Below, piece after piece: positions 14,079 through 15,892 of a stretch of DNA of 15,892 nucleotides; position 1 is the first letter of the stretch; every line of letters starts with the position of its first letter. The notes under the pieces are model-generated. The model was not told the origin of the DNA and did no database searches. It was given only the letters and a program-made list of their open reading frames with translations. The DNA comes from Balneolaceae bacterium (GTDB taxonomy: Bacteria > Bacteroidota > Rhodothermia > Balneolales > Balneolaceae), in assembly GCA_021767245.1 (NCBI GenBank), contig JAASTO010000042.1, forward strand, positions 1 to 15,892. Reading direction: 5' to 3'. The position numbers and the translations under genes were made by a program.

Positions 14079-15892
14079 ATGGCAAAAAAATTCAAAGAAG
14101 TTAAACAATTAAGCTTCCCTAAATCAGAAGTTGAAATTCTGAATTGGTGGAAGGAACACAAGATCTTTAACAAAAGTGTGAAGACCCGTGAGGATGGTAT
14201 ACCTTTTACCTTTTATGAAGGTCCACCCACTGCGAATGGAAAACCGGGTATCCACCACGTTATGGCAAGAACGGTCAAAGACATGTTCTGCCGATATAAA
14301 ACCCTCAAAGGGTTTCGTGTAGAACGTAAAGCCGGATGGGATACACACGGACTTCCGGTAGAGATCGAAGTTGAAAAAGCATTGGGACTTGAGGGAAGAG
14401 CTCAGGTTGAGGAATACGGAATTGATAAATACAATGCTGAGTGCCGCAAAAGTGTACTGAAGTATAAAGATCTTTGGGATGACCTGACCTCAAGAATGGG
14501 GTATTGGGTAGATCAGGATGACCCTTACGTGACTTTTGAAAATAATTATATAGAGTCAGTTTGGTGGGCATTCAACAAATTGTACAAAAAAGGACTCGTA
14601 TATAAAGGATATAAGATACAGTGGTATTCACCGGGTAGCGGTACGGTATTATCCTCGCATGAGGTAAGCCTTGGCTATAAGGAAACTCAGGATCCTTCCA
14701 TTTATGTGAAGTTCAGATCTGATGAAGCCGATGATGTTTACTACCTGGCCTGGACAACCACTCCATGGACCATTGTTTCAAACATGGCCCTGGCCGTTAA
14801 TCCTAATCTGGATTATGTGAAAGTGGGGCATTTTGATGAGACCTACATTATGGCCAAGGATTGTGTGGAAGAAGTTCTTGGTGAGGATTACATCATTCAG
14901 GATGAATTCAAGGGAACAGCTTTGATCGGCAAGACCTATCAGCCGGTCTTTGATTTTGCATTTGATGAGTATGAGAAACATGAAGCCTGGAGGGTAATTC
15001 CCGCTGATTATGTGACCACCGAAGATGGTACCGGTGTAGTACATACGGCCCCTGCTTTTGGTGCCGATGACTACGATAGTTGTCAGAAAGCAAATATCCC
15101 GATGTTCAACCCTATTGACCGGGATGGTAAGTTTACTGAGCTGGCTCCTGAATTTAAAGGTCAGTGGTTCAAGGAAGCCGACAAAGATATTGCACGAGCC
15201 ATTAAGGAAAAGGGTTTGATGTACAAGCACGAAACCATGGTTCACAACTATCCATTTGATTGGAGAAAAGGCACGCCGTTGATGTCGTACCCGGTTGAAT
15301 CCTGGTTCATTGAAACCACCAAGGTGAAAGACCGCATGGTGGAACTCAATAAAAAGATCAACTGGAAGCCTGAAAGTACAGGAACCGGTCGATTTGGAAC
15401 CTGGCTGGAAAACAATGTGGACTGGGCAGTTTCCCGTCAAAGATATTGGGGAACCCCGATCCCGATCTGGGTGAGTGATAAGGATCCGGAATATATTGAG
15501 TGTATTGGAAGTATTGCTAAGCTGAAAGAAAAGGCCGGCCTGGATGAAGATGCGGACATCGACCTGCACCGTCCTTACATTGATGATATTACCTGGGAAG
15601 CCCCGGATGGTGGAACCATGCGCAGGATCCCTGATCTGCTGGATGTTTGGTTCGATTCCGGTGCCATGCCGTTTGCCCAATGGCATTATCCGTTTGATAA
15701 TGACCACGATTTTCAGGTGAACTATCCTGCAGATTTTATTGCTGAAGGCGTAGATCAAACCCGAGGTTGGTTCTATACCCTGCATGCTTTGGGCACCATG
15801 TTGTTCAATGAGGAAGCCTACAAAAATGTCGTTTCCAACGGATTGGTTCTAGATGAGAATGGCGAAAAAATGAGTAAGTCGAAAGGCAACTC
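14079..15892 (+). CDS. ileS: Isoleucyl-tRNA synthetase, GIHH-type (partial, 3' end missing)
   Basis: The frame opens with ATG at 14079 and runs for 604 codons without a stop to the window end. It is a class I synthetase that charges tRNA-Ile. The N-terminal part reads PFTFYEGPPTANGKPGIHH: the expected HIGH signature is GIHH (residues 57-60, bases 14247-14258). The editing (CP1) domain shows AWTTTPWT and GTGVVHTAPAFGADDY (317-332), which clears valine. WAVSRQRYWGTPIP and FIAEGVDQTRGWFYTLHALG are typical of the eukaryote-like type 2 enzyme. KMSKS sits at 597-601. The anticodon-binding domain lies beyond the window. The swapped signature has been linked to strong mupirocin resistance in type 2 enzymes. 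No second ileS is visible here. Confidence 0.96.
   Translation, partial: MAKKFKEVKQLSFPKSEVEILNWWKEHKIFNKSVKTREDGIPFTFYEGPPTANGKPGIHHVMARTVKDMFCRYKTLKGFRVERKAGWDTHGLPVEIEVEKALGLEGRAQVEEYGIDKYNAECRKSVLKYKDLWDDLTSRMGYWVDQDDPYVTFENNYIESVWWAFNKLYKKGLVYKGYKIQWYSPGSGTVLSSHEVSLGYKETQDPSIYVKFRSDEADDVYYLAWTTTPWTIVSNMALAVNPNLDYVKVGHFDETYIMAKDCVEEVLGEDYIIQDEFKGTALIGKTYQPVFDFAFDEYEKHEAWRVIPADYVTTEDGTGVVHTAPAFGADDYDSCQKANIPMFNPIDRDGKFTELAPEFKGQWFKEADKDIARAIKEKGLMYKHETMVHNYPFDWRKGTPLMSYPVESWFIETTKVKDRMVELNKKINWKPESTGTGRFGTWLENNVDWAVSRQRYWGTPIPIWVSDKDPEYIECIGSIAKLKEKAGLDEDADIDLHRPYIDDITWEAPDGGTMRRIPDLLDVWFDSGAMPFAQWHYPFDNDHDFQVNYPADFIAEGVDQTRGWFYTLHALGTMLFNEEAYKNVVSNGLVLDENGEKMSKSKGN

Noticed and set aside
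14778..15785. Long reverse-strand open frame of 335 codons
   Set aside because: It lies wholly antisense to ileS, whose frame is clearly coding with all class I motifs; the reverse translation has no recognisable domain.

Overview
This window looks like ordinary chromosome from a member of the Bacteroidota/FCB group, possibly Balneolota-like; that placement is inference. It rests on three things: a TTTG-N20-TAnnTTTG promoter in front of the tRNA gene and a near match in front of the DUF2911 gene; several lipoprotein signals on secreted hydrolase and propeller proteins; and an isoleucyl-tRNA synthetase of the eukaryote-like type with a GIHH signature. No insertion sequence, prophage, CRISPR array or rRNA was seen.

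Layout. Positions 1-221 (minus) hold the first codons of trigger factor preceded by tRNA-Leu(UAG). Positions 360-1470 (plus) hold cutA and a crotonase-fold enzyme, closed by a hairpin shared with the convergent DUF2911 lipoprotein gene (1523-2659). Positions 2752-2913 (minus) encode a 53-residue protein of unknown function, with nested inverted repeats upstream. Positions 3057-7848 (minus) carry a soluble three-PAS histidine kinase, a PA-domain M28 metallopeptidase lipoprotein and a six-bladed Kelch propeller lipoprotein.

Positions 7964-11152 (plus) form a tight three-gene redox operon: a short-chain dehydrogenase, an ALDH3-type aldehyde dehydrogenase and a YhdH/AcuI-type reductase. Together they suggest stepwise oxidation of an alcohol to an acid plus detoxification or reduction of an enone or acrylyl thioester. 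The operon ends in a strong hairpin shared with a convergent single-domain response regulator gene (11247-11645).

Positions 11795-13889 (minus) form a second compact operon: low-molecular-weight tyrosine phosphatase, fructosamine/ribulosamine-3-kinase family protein and a BtuF-like metal/cobalamin receptor with no signal peptide. The first two match the known chemistry of protein deglycation (removal of the 5-phosphate, then 3-phosphorylation). The third partner has no known role there and is the most intriguing part of the window. The phosphatase and kinase lie in one reading frame, separated by a TGA and a single codon. Diverging from this operon, ileS starts at 14079 and runs off the window end after KMSKS. 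Its HIGH motif is swapped to GIHH, a change linked to very high mupirocin resistance in type 2 enzymes.
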